This document shows positions 1 through 9,162 of a stretch of DNA of 64,000 bases, in pieces. The notes beneath the pieces are model-generated. The model saw only the letters and a list, made by a program, of their open reading frames with translations, searched no databases and was not told the DNA's origin. Source of the stretch: Verrucomicrobiota bacterium. Lineage in GTDB: Bacteria > Verrucomicrobiota > Verrucomicrobiia > CAIQCK01. The position numbers and the translations under genes were made by a program. How positions within the stretch are numbered: the stretch's first letter is position 1; every line of letters begins with the position of its first letter. The stretch is from NCBI GenBank assembly GCA_026397915.1, contig JAPLTX010000047.1, forward strand, positions 62,001 to 126,000. Reading direction: 5' to 3'.

Positions 1-47
1 GTCGGCGCTCTCCCGTCACAACGTCGGTTCCCGGCTCTGGCGCGAGT

Positions 48-395
48 TTACGCCCGCTTCGCGTCGCCCCAGAGCCGCTCCAAAGCGTAGTGATGGCGGA
101 CATCGGCGCGGAAGATGTGGACGATGATGTCGCCGTAATCCACTATGACCCAGTGGCTGGAATAGACGCCCTCGCGGCCGCGCGGCATGTAACCGAGTTC
201 CTTGAGTCGCATCTCGACGTTGCTCGCGATGGCCTTCAAGTGCGGCTCGGAGGTGCCGTTGCAGATCAGGAAGTAGTCGCAGAACGAGGAGATCCCGCGC
301 ATGTCGAGCAGCACGACCTCCTCGGCTATCTTCTCCAGCACGGCCTCGCGGCAGAGACTGGCCTTCTCGGTGGTTTCCAACGGTGTCTTGTCCAT
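48..395 (-). CDS. rsfS: Ribosomal silencing factor RsfS (Iojap/YbeB family)
   Basis: RsfS binds the large ribosomal subunit at uL14 and prevents subunit joining when nutrients are scarce. The 115-residue product carries the family core: LLDMRGISSFCDYFLICNG at about 29-47 and SSHWVIVDYGDIIVHIFR at about 79-96. The frame stays open for about 78 codons upstream, but only this ATG gives the usual family length. Its A is the last base of the nadD stop codon (TGATG), so the two genes are probably translationally coupled. The nadD-rsfS pairing is common in bacteria. Confidence in the family is high; the start rests on length and overlap. Confidence 0.95.
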   Translation of the reverse strand: MDKTPLETTEKASLCREAVLEKIAEEVVLLDMRGISSFCDYFLICNGTSEPHLKAIASNVEMRLKELGYMPRGREGVYSSHWVIVDYGDIIVHIFRADVRHHYALERLWGDAKRA

Positions 396-970
396 CAGCG
401 GTAAAGTCCGGTTTTCTGAATGTATCGGCGCACGGCGTCGGGCACAAGATAGCGGACGGACGCGCCACTTGCCAGCCTGTCGCGGATGTCCGACGACGAA
501 ATGTCCGCGGGGTGGCCGGGAAGCTTGTGAACGCGCAGGCCCCGCAGCCGTGCGGGCGGCATCCGCTCGCCAGGCCGTGCCACGCAGATGAACTCGCAGA
601 GCCGGGCCAGCTCCGGGGCTTCGCGCCACTTGTGCAGCTCCCGCAGGCTGTCGGCGCCGATGAGAAAGTAAAACTTCGCGCGTGGCATGGCGTGGCGCAG
701 TTGGCGCAGCGTCTCCACCGAATACGACGGGCCGCCGCGACGCACCTCGATGTCCGAGCAGCCGAAGCGTGGGTTGCCGTGAATGGCGAGCTTGACCATC
801 CGCAGCCGGTGCCGCGCGTCGGCCAACACGCGGGGACGCTTGTGGGGCGGTGTGGCGCTGGGGATGAAGATGACGCGGTCCAGTTCGAGCGCTTCGGCCG
901 CGGCCTCGGCAATGAGCAGATGCCCCAAGTGAATAGGGTTGAACGTGCCGCCGAAAATGCCGAGTTTCAT
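395..970 (-). CDS. nadD: Nicotinate-nucleotide adenylyltransferase NadD
   Basis: NadD adenylylates nicotinate mononucleotide with ATP to give deamido-NAD in NAD biosynthesis. The 191-residue protein has the nucleotidyltransferase signature GTFNPIHLGH at residues 8-17, with the two active-site histidines, and the C-terminal ISSSDIR motif (near 155) that completes the nucleotide site. Length is normal for the family. It is the first gene of a two-gene unit with rsfS and overlaps it by one base. The 5' side abuts a repeat-rich segment, and no convincing promoter was found there. Confidence 0.96.
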   Translation of the reverse strand: MKLGIFGGTFNPIHLGHLLIAEAAAEALELDRVIFIPSATPPHKRPRVLADARHRLRMVKLAIHGNPRFGCSDIEVRRGGPSYSVETLRQLRHAMPRAKFYFLIGADSLRELHKWREAPELARLCEFICVARPGERMPPARLRGLRVHKLPGHPADISSSDIRDRLASGASVRYLVPDAVRRYIQKTGLYR

Positions 971-992
971 CGAGTTGCTGCTGGCCGCGTAT

Positions 993-1081
993 GATCAGTA
1001 TCCAGTGAACAGTGGACAGTAGTCAGCGGACAGTAGATTCGCGGACACTGCCCGCTATCAACTGCCCACCGGATACTGGAA
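993..1081. repeat. Imperfect inverted repeat made of CAGTGGACAGT-like words
   Basis: Between nadD and tRNA-Tyr lies a run of short near-repeats (CAGTGAACAGT, CAGTGGACAGT, CAGCGGACAGT). Its left end, with GTATCCAGTGAACAGTGG, is an imperfect inverted copy of the right end, with CTGCCCACCGGATACTGG. The whole could fold into one long imperfect stem. No coding potential is evident. It looks like a short dispersed palindromic element, but only one copy of this type is seen in the window. Confidence 0.5.
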
Positions 1082-1083
1082 AG

Positions 1084-1168
1084 TGGTGGAGGGAGAAGGA
1101 TTTGAACCTTCGAAGGCATAGCCACCTGATTTACAGTCAGGCCCATTTGGCCACTTTGGTATCCCTCC
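1084..1168 (-). tRNA. tRNA-Tyr (GTA)
   Basis: The minus strand folds as a class II tRNA of 85 nt. The acceptor stem is GGAGGGA/TCCCTCC, the anticodon stem-loop CTGACTGTAAATCAG has anticodon GTA, there is a long variable arm, and the T-arm is GAAGG-TTCAAAT-CCTTC. Discriminator A is followed by an encoded CCA. Anticodon and long variable arm both fit bacterial tRNA-Tyr. Confidence 0.95.
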
Positions 1169-1189
1169 ACATCAAAAAACGTGGCGCGC

Positions 1190-1218
1190 AAACTATCAGA
1201 GCGCATTCGGCGAGTCAA
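1190..1218 (-). promoter_or_regulatory. Sigma70-type promoter for tRNA-Tyr
   Basis: On the minus strand, TTGACT (1218-1213) and TAGTTT (1195-1190) are separated by 17 bp. The predicted start of transcription is about 15 nt before the tRNA 5' end. Assigned from consensus match and position only. Confidence 0.5.
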
Positions 1219-1269
1219 GATGCGCGCGGAGAATTTCAGGGGAAAGTTCGAGGTGAGAATGAAGTTATG

Positions 1270-1305
1270 AAGTTAAGAGTTTTCGGATTTCTTCGCTCTT
1301 AACTT
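1270..1305. repeat. 10-bp inverted repeat overlapping the PEP-CTERM gene stop codon
   Basis: AAGTTAAGAG at 1270-1279 pairs perfectly with CTCTTAACTT at 1296-1305 around a 16-nt loop. The stop codon of the PEP-CTERM gene (1273-1275) lies within one arm. No T-run follows on the minus strand, so a classical terminator is not supported. It may be a small inserted palindrome that now forms the gene's end. Confidence 0.5.
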
Positions 1306-4300
1306 TGAACTCTTCACTCGCCGCGAGGCGAAAGCAGCCAGTCCCAGCGCCAGCAGCGCCCCGGTGCCGGGTTCGGGCACAATCTTAATCTCGCCCAACG
1401 TGTAGAGCTTGCTGGTGTTCCATTCCATGCCGGCGACCAGCGTGGGCAGGTTTGTTTGTGCGAAGGTGCCGCTCACGGAACCGAAGTTGAACAGGTCGAA
1501 GGTGTCGCCGATGTTGCCGGTGTAGCCGTTGGTGAGCGTCAGCTTCAGCCCGCCGCCCGCTTTCAATAGGCCGCTGATGTCCAGAACGTCATTCGTGCCG
1601 GGGCCGGCGAGTTCCATGTCCAGCCAGGACGAATCCGCCAGCGTCAGGTCGCCGGTGATGTTGATGGTGCCGACGGAATGGCCGGGGGCGATGATGCCAA
1701 AATTTGTGGCGCTGCCAAAGATGCCACCGCTGCCGATGAGGCTGGAGTTGGTGGAGAGCATCAGGCCGTTGGCGAAGCGGTGCGTGCCGCCGAGTAGGTC
1801 CAGCGTGGCGGACTGGACGCCGTCGCCGACGGTGAATGCCACGCCGTTGGAAACGGTGCTGCCGCCGCTCTGGAGCAGGCCCGCGTTGAAGGTCATGACG
1901 CTGCTGGCGTTGTTCGTGAGATAAAGCCGGTTGACGACCACTGTGCCGGTATTGATGGCCAGCGTGCCGCGGCGAATGTCAAGGCTGCCGTTTTGTGCCG
2001 CGTTGGTGACGTAGAGGTTGCCGCCGGAAACAGTGACGATGTTGCCTGTAGAAGTTGCAGTAGCACCAACGATCAAGTTGGCGGCTGTCACCTTGCCACC
2101 GTTGGACACTGTCAACCGGCTGCTGGAGCCGTTGCTGCCAACGAGAAGATTGCCGTTGTTCTGCCAGAGCGAGGCGCTGCCGGTTATTAGCGCCGAATTG
2201 GTTTTCGCGTTGTTGTCGGCTCCGATGTAGGCGTTGGCATTTACCACCATGCCGGCGTTGCTGATGATCAATTGATTGAACGAGCCGGTGGCACCCACAT
2301 AGAGATCGCCGCTGTTGGTCCACAACGAGCCGGCTCCCGCCACAAGCGCGAAGTTAATGTTGGCACCGCTGGCGTTGCCAACCGCGCCGTTTTGGCTGAC
2401 CACCATGCCGCCGTTCGTGATCGCCAACGAGTTGTTCGTGGCAGCGAAGCCGACGTAAACACTGCCGGCATTGGACCAAACGGAACCCGCGCCTGAGACG
2501 ATGACTCTGTTGTTGGTTCCCCATGGGTCGTAGGAAGCGTTGTAGCCGATGTAGCCGTTTGCATTTGCTACGGTGCCTCCGTTGGAAATCGTCAGCAAGT
2601 TGTCGTGGCCATTAAAGCCGACATAGAGATTGTTGGTGTTATACCAAATCGAGTTTGTGCCGGTCACTAGCGCGTTGTTGTAACTGCCGAAGATATCATA
2701 ACCAATGTAGCCGTTGGCATTCACCACCATGCCACCATTGCTGATCGTCAGTTGGTTGAATCCGCCTGTGGCGCCCAGAAACAAATCGCCACTGTTGGTC
2801 CATAGCGAGCCAACGCCGGTGACCACGGCGGTGTTACAGACTTGAAGATCGAAGAACATACTGTTTCCGATGTAACCGGTGGTGCTATACACCTTGCCGC
2901 CGCTGGAAATCGTCAGTTGATTATACGTGCCGATATAACCCACGAACAGCGTGCCGCTGTTGCTCCAGACACTACCCGCGCCAGTGACGAGCACGCTGTT
3001 GTTTCCGGCCCCGTAACCGAAACCGATGTAGCCGGTGGTGCTACTCACCGTGCCGCTGTAGGAAATTGTCAGTTGGTTATATGAGCCACCAATGCCTCCA
3101 ACGTAAAGATTGGAACTGTTATTCCAAGCGCTGCCCACACCACTGACCAGAACAACGTTCTCGTAGCCACTCGCTCCTCCGCGATCACAGATATAGCCGT
3201 TGGCACTATACACCGTGCCGCCGTTGGTAATCGTCAGTGAGTTGCGCAAGCCGCCTTGGCCTATGTAGAGATTGGCGCTATTACTCCAGACGCTACCCAC
3301 GCCGGTGACTGTCACCGAGTTGTTGGGGCCATCAGCGCCGATATTGGCGGTCGTGTCATAGACCCTGCCGCTGTTGGCGATTATGAGTTGGTTGCCGTCG
3401 CCCCACCAGCCCACATAGAGTTCAGAACTGTTGCTCCAGACACTGCCCGCGCCGGCGACGGTCACAATGTTAGCATTGGCGCTGGAATTCGTGCCGATAT
3501 AGCCGACGACGCTATACACCGCGGCACCGTTGGTAATCGTCAGTTGATTGAAAGAACCGTTGGCGCCCACGATGAGGTTACTGTTGCTCCAGACGCTACC
3601 CGCGTCGGCCACTGTTACGGCGTTGCTCTTGGAAGCGCCAGTAAAACCAATGTAGCTATAATTGCCGCTGTTATACACACTGCCGCCGCCGGTAATCGCC
3701 AATTGATTCAACGAACCTCCATCGCCCACATAGAGTTCAACAGTATTCTTCCAGACGCTGCCCGCGCCGGTAACTGTTACCGTGTTGCTGTTGCCACCAG
3801 CGAAGCCAATATAGCCACCAGCGCTATATACCGTGCCGCCGTCAGCGATGATTAACTGGTTGCTAGCGCCACCCCAGCCCACGGTGAAATCCATACTGTT
3901 GCTCCAGACGCTACCCGCGCCACTAACCAACGCCACGTTGCTGTTTGCGCCGGCACTAACACCAATCATGCCCTTGCTGTTATAAAGCTTACCTCCGTTG
4001 ATGACATTCAACTGATTGAGTGAACTGTAGCCGGCAAAGAAACTAGAAGCGCTCCAGACGCTGCCTGTGCCGGTGATTGTTACTTTGTTGCCATTCGCAC
4101 TGGGGTCAACGCCAAGCCAGCCTGAGCCGCCGCTATACACCGTGCCACTGTTGGATATCGTCAATTGATTGAACGAGCCGTAGTAGCCGACGGAAATGGA
4201 AGAACTATTACTCCAGAGGCTGCCCGCACCGGTGACCACCACGGCGTTGCTGATGGAGCCGGCACTATAGCCGACATTCCCATAGGTGCTATAGGTCTTG

Positions 4301-4656
4301 CCGCCGTTGACTATGGCCAATTGATTGAACGACCCGGTGTAACCAACGTAGAGATAGGCGCTGTTGCTCCACACCGAGCCGGCCCCTGTCACGATGGCGT
4401 AATTGTTGCTGGAGATGGCTGAGTTGCCAATGGTGCCGTCGCCCGTCACTCTCAGCACGCCCGCGTTGGTAAGCACAAGTGCGTTGAAGCTTCCGTTGCT
4501 GCCGACGTTGTAGGTGCCGATGTTGGTGACCGTCGAGCCGCTGATGATGTTGGTAATGCCATCTTCGGCGCGGGATTGGGGGGCGATGACAACGCTTAAC
4601 AATGTCCCCACAGCGGCGGACAGGATACCCGCCCATCTCCTTGTCTCGGTCTTCAT
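1273..4656 (-). CDS. PEP-CTERM beta-strand-repeat surface/exopolymer protein
   Basis: A predicted secreted protein of 1127 residues. It begins with a signal peptide (MKTETRRW, then a hydrophobic stretch ending near PQSRAED). Most of the chain is about 18 degenerate repeats of 46-52 residues, recognisable by VTGAGSVWSNS, LYVG, NQLTISNGGTVY and GYIG in each unit. This is typical of long beta-solenoid or autotransporter-like repeats. The C-terminus has a PEP-CTERM sorting tail: VPEP, a hydrophobic helix, then RR. Unusually, about 14 further residues follow the basic cluster, encoded by a palindrome at the gene end. The start was set at the ATG before the signal peptide; the open frame runs further up through a hairpin element. 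The exosortase at 38.2-39.1 kb is the likely processing enzyme. Confidence 0.85.
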   Translation of the reverse strand: MKTETRRWAGILSAAVGTLLSVVIAPQSRAEDGITNIISGSTVTNIGTYNVGSNGSFNALVLTNAGVLRVTGDGTIGNSAISSNNYAIVTGAGSVWSNSAYLYVGYTGSFNQLAIVNGGKTYSTYGNVGYSAGSISNAVVVTGAGSLWSNSSSISVGYYGSFNQLTISNSGTVYSGGSGWLGVDPSANGNKVTITGTGSVWSASSFFAGYSSLNQLNVINGGKLYNSKGMIGVSAGANSNVALVSGAGSVWSNSMDFTVGWGGASNQLIIADGGTVYSAGGYIGFAGGNSNTVTVTGAGSVWKNTVELYVGDGGSLNQLAITGGGSVYNSGNYSYIGFTGASKSNAVTVADAGSVWSNSNLIVGANGSFNQLTITNGAAVYSVVGYIGTNSSANANIVTVAGAGSVWSNSSELYVGWWGDGNQLIIANSGRVYDTTANIGADGPNNSVTVTGVGSVWSNSANLYIGQGGLRNSLTITNGGTVYSANGYICDRGGASGYENVVLVSGVGSAWNNSSNLYVGGIGGSYNQLTISYSGTVSSTTGYIGFGYGAGNNSVLVTGAGSVWSNSGTLFVGYIGTYNQLTISSGGKVYSTTGYIGNSMFFDLQVCNTAVVTGVGSLWTNSGDLFLGATGGFNQLTISNGGMVVNANGYIGYDIFGSYNNALVTGTNSIWYNTNNLYVGFNGHDNLLTISNGGTVANANGYIGYNASYDPWGTNNRVIVSGAGSVWSNAGSVYVGFAATNNSLAITNGGMVVSQNGAVGNASGANINFALVAGAGSLWTNSGDLYVGATGSFNQLIISNAGMVVNANAYIGADNNAKTNSALITGSASLWQNNGNLLVGSNGSSSRLTVSNGGKVTAANLIVGATATSTGNIVTVSGGNLYVTNAAQNGSLDIRRGTLAINTGTVVVNRLYLTNNASSVMTFNAGLLQSGGSTVSNGVAFTVGDGVQSATLDLLGGTHRFANGLMLSTNSSLIGSGGIFGSATNFGIIAPGHSVGTINITGDLTLADSSWLDMELAGPGTNDVLDISGLLKAGGGLKLTLTNGYTGNIGDTFDLFNFGSVSGTFAQTNLPTLVAGMEWNTSKLYTLGEIKIVPEPGTGALLALGLAAFASRRVKSSKLRAKKSENS

Positions 4657-4758
4657 CGCTGGTGTTTTTGTCTCACGATTGCGGGTTTGGCTGCAAATCT
4701 TTTCTGCGGCGTTTGCCGGCCCGCTAAATACGCTGACGACGCGGAAGGGCTGGAGAGC

Positions 4759-4793
4759 GTTGTAGTGTCGGCCGTCCCGGCCGCCACTACAAC
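4759..4793. repeat. Short GTAGTG...CACTAC palindrome of the CGGCCG family
   Basis: GTTGTAGTG at 4759-4767 and CACTACAAC at 4785-4793 form a perfect 9-bp stem around a core with two CGGCCG palindromes. The same words (TTGTAGTGTCGGCCGTC) recur near 30552 and 42497 in a longer element. This copy lacks the long centre and seems to be a minimal or deleted version. It lies about 100 bp upstream of the PEP-CTERM gene. Confidence 0.7.
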
Positions 4794-4968
4794 CTTCTCG
4801 CGCGTTTCGCGTGTTTAGCGGGCGATGGATCATTGGGTTGGCGACGCGGACGCGCTACGGAGCGACGGTGACGTAGTGGGGACATGTCCAATTTGAGGCG
4901 TTTGTCGCCCCATTTCGGGTATTCGAGGTCGGACATAGCGGTTTTCTCCATGAAAACGGCCTTGGAAC

Positions 4969-5262
4969 GGCGATCTTGGGGCAAACAGGCGGAAACGCGC
5001 GGTTTTGGCGGCGTTGAAAAGGCAACGTGGGCGGAAATGGGCTTCTGAAGTGACGCCGGAAGTCGGCGTTTCCCGAAACGCGGTTCTGGCGCGACGCCGC
5101 AGAGGCGTGTTTTGGGAAAACATGGGTCTGGAGCGACGCTGAAAGTCCGCGTTCCTGGAAACATCGCTCCGGGGCGGCGCTGCGGAAGCATGTTTTGAGG
5201 AAATGCGGGTCTGGGGTGACGCTGGAAAGCCGCGTTTCTGGAAACGCCGGTTTTTGGCGTCA
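4969..5262. repeat. Tandem array, 42-bp period (2 x 21), about 7 units
   Basis: Between the PEP-CTERM gene and clpX. The marker word GACGCTG (variants GGCGTTG, GACGCCG, GGCGCTG) starts at about 4969, 5010, 5052, 5093, 5135, 5176 and 5218, a spacing of 41-42 bp. Each unit also contains GGAAA and TCTGG words. Two minus-strand frames stay open through the array and would encode 14-residue repeats, but no convincing start, binding site or homology supports a gene. The rest of the 4657-5430 gap holds the short palindrome at 4759 and nothing else I recognise. Confidence 0.75.
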
Positions 5263-5430
5263 CTTTTTTCGCGCATGGGCGGCCTGGTTGGGTCCACGGC
5301 GCGGATGTTTTCGCTCCTAAGCGGGGTCGTTTGGAGTGCGGCGCGGCTGCGGACGGAGCTTGGCGGGAAGGTTGGCTTTTCGGCGTCGCCAGCCGGGCGC
5401 TTAGTTAGTGCGACGAAGTTGAGGCGACGA

Positions 5431-6744
<1,314 letters not shown>

Positions 6745-6759
6745 AAGAAACCGTGCCTG

Positions 6760-7389
6760 CTACTTCTTCTCAGCTTCTTCCGGCGCAACGTCGCGGCGGG
6801 ACTTCACGACCTCGTCCACGACGCCGTAGGCTTTCGCTTCCTCGGCGCTCATGAAGAAATCACGCTCGCTGTCCTTGGCGATTTGTTCGGCGGTCTTGCC
6901 GGTGTGGTTGGCGAGAATCAGGATCAATTGATCCTTGAGCTTGAGGATTTCCTTCGCCTGGATGCTGATGTCGGTGGCGGTGCCCTGCATGCCGCCCCAA
7001 GGCTGGTGGATCATGACGCGGGCGTTGGGCAGTGAGAAGCGGTGGCCCTTGGTGCCTGCGGCGAGAAGCACCGCACCCATGCTGGCGGCCTGGCCGATGC
7101 AGTAGGTGTTCACCGGCGTGGTCATGTATTGCATCGTGTCGTAGATGGCGAGTCCCGCGGTGATGCTGCCGCCGGGCGAGTTGATATAAACATGCACCGG
7201 CTTCTTCGGGTCTTCCATTTGCAGGAAGAGGAGCTGCGCGATGATGATGTTGGAGACATGGTCGTCAATCGCCGTGCCGATGAAGACAATACGGTCCTTC
7301 ATCAACCGCGAATAGATGTCGTAGGCGCGCTCGCCGCGGCCGGTTTGCTCGACCACCATCGGGATAAGGATCTGATTGGACTCGTTCAT
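6760..7389 (-). CDS. clpP: ATP-dependent Clp protease proteolytic subunit ClpP
   Basis: The serine peptidase subunit of ClpXP. The 209-residue chain shows the full catalytic triad: Ser103 in GQAASMGA, His128 in MIHQPWGG and Asp177 in SERD. The SPGGS oxyanion region is at 71-75. Length is typical. It lies 9 bp after the trigger factor gene and 15 bp before clpX, so it is probably transcribed from the promoter ahead of tig. Confidence 0.98.
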   Translation of the reverse strand: MNESNQILIPMVVEQTGRGERAYDIYSRLMKDRIVFIGTAIDDHVSNIIIAQLLFLQMEDPKKPVHVYINSPGGSITAGLAIYDTMQYMTTPVNTYCIGQAASMGAVLLAAGTKGHRFSLPNARVMIHQPWGGMQGTATDISIQAKEILKLKDQLILILANHTGKTAEQIAKDSERDFFMSAEEAKAYGVVDEVVKSRRDVAPEEAEKK

Positions 7390-7398
7390 GTTGGTGCC

Positions 7399-8733
7399 CT
7401 ATTGCTGGCTGACACTAGCATTCGCGAGGAGGAACTCAAGGGTCTTGCCGATGAGGATTTCCTCCTCGATCTCGTGGATGCCGCCGCGCTCCTCAAGTTG
7501 TTTGCGAAGCTTGGGGTAGGGGATGTTGTGGCGATAACTGAGCAGCGCAATCCGTTGGTCCACCTCCGCCTGCTGAAGCTGGATCTTCTCCAGCGCAGCG
7601 ATGCGGCCGAGGATGAACGACGCCTTCAAGCGGTCCGCCGCGCTCTTGCTGGCGAACTGGAAAATCTCGTCCTTCTTCTCGACCAACGTCTCCTTCGTGA
7701 CGCCGCGGGAGGTGTTCTCCTGCACGAGGTTCTGGATGGCGTTGCGCGTCTCGGCGGCGAGCATCGCGGGTGGCAAATCGAAAGTCGCACGCGATAACAG
7801 CGCCTCCACGATCTGGTTCTTCTCGTCGTTGAGGGCGGAGCGCTCGCGCTCGCGGGTGATGTCCACCTTCACGGCCTCCTTGAGCTTCTCCAGCGTCAGG
7901 TCCTTGCCGAATGCCGCCGCAAACGCGTCATCAATCGGCGGCGATTTCTTCGTCTTGATGCCGATCACGTCCACGGAATACGTCGCCTTCTTGCCAGCGA
8001 GCGGTTGCACTTGGAAATCCGCCGGGAAATCCACCTGCACCTCCCGCTTGTCGCCGACTGCCGCGCCGACGAGTTGCTCGCAGAAGCCGGGCACGAACGA
8101 CGTCGCGCTCATTTGCAACAGCAGATTCTGCCGTTCCGCGATCGCCTTCGCCTCGGGCGCGATCTCCGCCAGCGGCTTGCCTTCGCTGACGGCAGTGAAA
8201 TTCACCACCGCAAAATCATCCATGGCCAGCGGCCGGCCGGCGACATCCGCCAACTCCGCGCGTTGCTCGGCCAGCGCCTCCAACGCCTTCGCCACGTCGT
8301 CGTCGGTCACCTCCACCTTCTGCCGCTTCACGGCGATGCCCTTGTAATCCGGCATCGGAAACTCCGGCTCGATCTCCACCTCTGCGCTGAAGGCCAGCGG
8401 CTTGCCGCGGCCAAACTGCACGTCCTTGATATCGGGATAGCCGACCGGCCGCAGCGACTGCTGGTCGAGCGCCTCGCGGTAGGCGCGCGGGATGAGCGAT
8501 TTTTGCACCTCCTGCTCGATCTCTGGCGCAAACCGCTTCTCCACGATCGCCCGCGGCGCCTTGCCCGGCCGGAATCCCGGCAACCGCGCGTAGCGGGTGT
8601 AATCGGTCGTGATCCGGTTGAACTCCGCCTCCACGCTCGCCGTGGGCAATTCGATCTTCAAAAGCCGCTTGCATGGGCCGAGCGTTTCGCCGGTCACCTG
8701 CACGGGCAGCTTGGACTCGCCTGATTCTGCCAT
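7399..8733 (-). CDS. tig: Trigger factor
   Basis: A ribosome-bound chaperone and peptidyl-prolyl isomerase acting on nascent chains. The 444-residue product has the ribosome-docking signature GFRPGKAP near 45-52, a central FKBP-like domain (about 165-260, with VDFPADFQVQPLAGKKATYSV as one strand region split across it) and a long helical C-terminal domain. The start is the ATG at 8733, preceded by AAAGGAT. The frame stays open upstream into the 21-bp array, giving a heptad-repeat extension, but the internal start fits the family N-terminus and the ribosome-binding site. First gene of tig-clpP-clpX. Confidence 0.97.
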   Translation of the reverse strand: MAESGESKLPVQVTGETLGPCKRLLKIELPTASVEAEFNRITTDYTRYARLPGFRPGKAPRAIVEKRFAPEIEQEVQKSLIPRAYREALDQQSLRPVGYPDIKDVQFGRGKPLAFSAEVEIEPEFPMPDYKGIAVKRQKVEVTDDDVAKALEALAEQRAELADVAGRPLAMDDFAVVNFTAVSEGKPLAEIAPEAKAIAERQNLLLQMSATSFVPGFCEQLVGAAVGDKREVQVDFPADFQVQPLAGKKATYSVDVIGIKTKKSPPIDDAFAAAFGKDLTLEKLKEAVKVDITRERERSALNDEKNQIVEALLSRATFDLPPAMLAAETRNAIQNLVQENTSRGVTKETLVEKKDEIFQFASKSAADRLKASFILGRIAALEKIQLQQAEVDQRIALLSYRHNIPYPKLRKQLEERGGIHEIEEEILIGKTLEFLLANASVSQQ

Positions 8734-8773
8734 AACCAAATATCCTTTCGATGCTTCCCAAATTGAACCGCCG

Positions 8774-8802
8774 ACTGTAGGGAGACGCGCCCTCACGGTC
8801 AA
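8774..8802 (-). promoter_or_regulatory. Sigma70-type promoter for tig-clpP-clpX
   Basis: On the minus strand, TTGACC (8802-8797) and TACAGT (8779-8774) are separated by exactly 17 bp. The predicted start of transcription is about 35 nt ahead of the tig ATG. The same hexamer pair type occurs ahead of xylB. It sits between the tandem array and tig. Confidence 0.6.
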
Positions 8803-8875
8803 GCCCCGGCAGTGGACGGAAGACCGAAGACCGGAGACGGGAGGTATCGCCGAAAACCTGCGGTCTATGGCCAAG

Positions 8876-9084
8876 AACCCCGGGGCTGGCGGAAAAAACC
8901 CTTGGGCTAGCGCCACCAACCCTTGGGCCAGCGCCACCAACCCTTGGGCTAGCGCGACGAATCCTCGGGCCAGCGCCGCCAACCCCAGGGTTGAGCCGTC
9001 AACCCATGGGCCAGCGCCACCAGCCCTTGGGCTAGCGCCGCCAGTCTCAAGCCTTTTCGGACGAAACTGGCGGTTTTTGGCTCA
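8876..9084. repeat. Tandem array, 21-bp period, about 10 units
   Basis: Between rng and tig. Units begin at 8876, 8897, 8918, 8939, 8960, 8981, 9001, 9022, 9043 and 9064, a strict 21-bp step with one 20-bp unit. Most units read AACCC, two variable bases, GGG, then a TAGCGCCACC-like tail (CCAGCGCCACC as a variant); the last two have decayed. Adjacent units differ by substitutions, not by intervening unique sequence, so this is not a CRISPR. Both strands are open in some frames because no stop codons occur in the unit. No gene is supported in 8734-9162. Confidence 0.85.
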
Positions 9085-9104
9085 AAACCTCGGTTTAGAA
9101 CCCA

Positions 9105-9131
9105 CCACCGCCGTCCGGGTGACGGCGGTGG
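9105..9131 (-). terminator. Strong hairpin after rng
   Basis: CCACCGCCGTC (9105-9115) and GACGGCGGTGG (9121-9131) form a perfect 11-bp stem with a 5-nt loop, about 30 bp beyond the rng stop codon. There is no T-run on the minus strand, so this is a terminator-like or transcript-stabilising hairpin, not a proven intrinsic terminator. Confidence 0.5.
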
Positions 9132-9162
9132 CTGGCCCGGTTGATAGGAAGTTGTCGCCCGG

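Noticed and set aside
396..629. 78-codon N-terminal extension of RsfS
   Set aside because: It runs antiframe through nadD, and the family N-terminus fits the internal ATG with the TGATG overlap.
4787..5263. Basic protein of up to 158 residues encoded by the 42-bp array region
   Set aside because: A second minus frame is equally open, no ribosome-binding site precedes either, and the lower part overlaps a palindrome. Open frames are expected from a stop-free 42-bp repeat.
8876..9084. CRISPR array
   Set aside because: Units are contiguous and themselves vary; there are no unique spacers between identical repeats and no cas genes. The same holds for the arrays at 41.6 and 56.9 kb.
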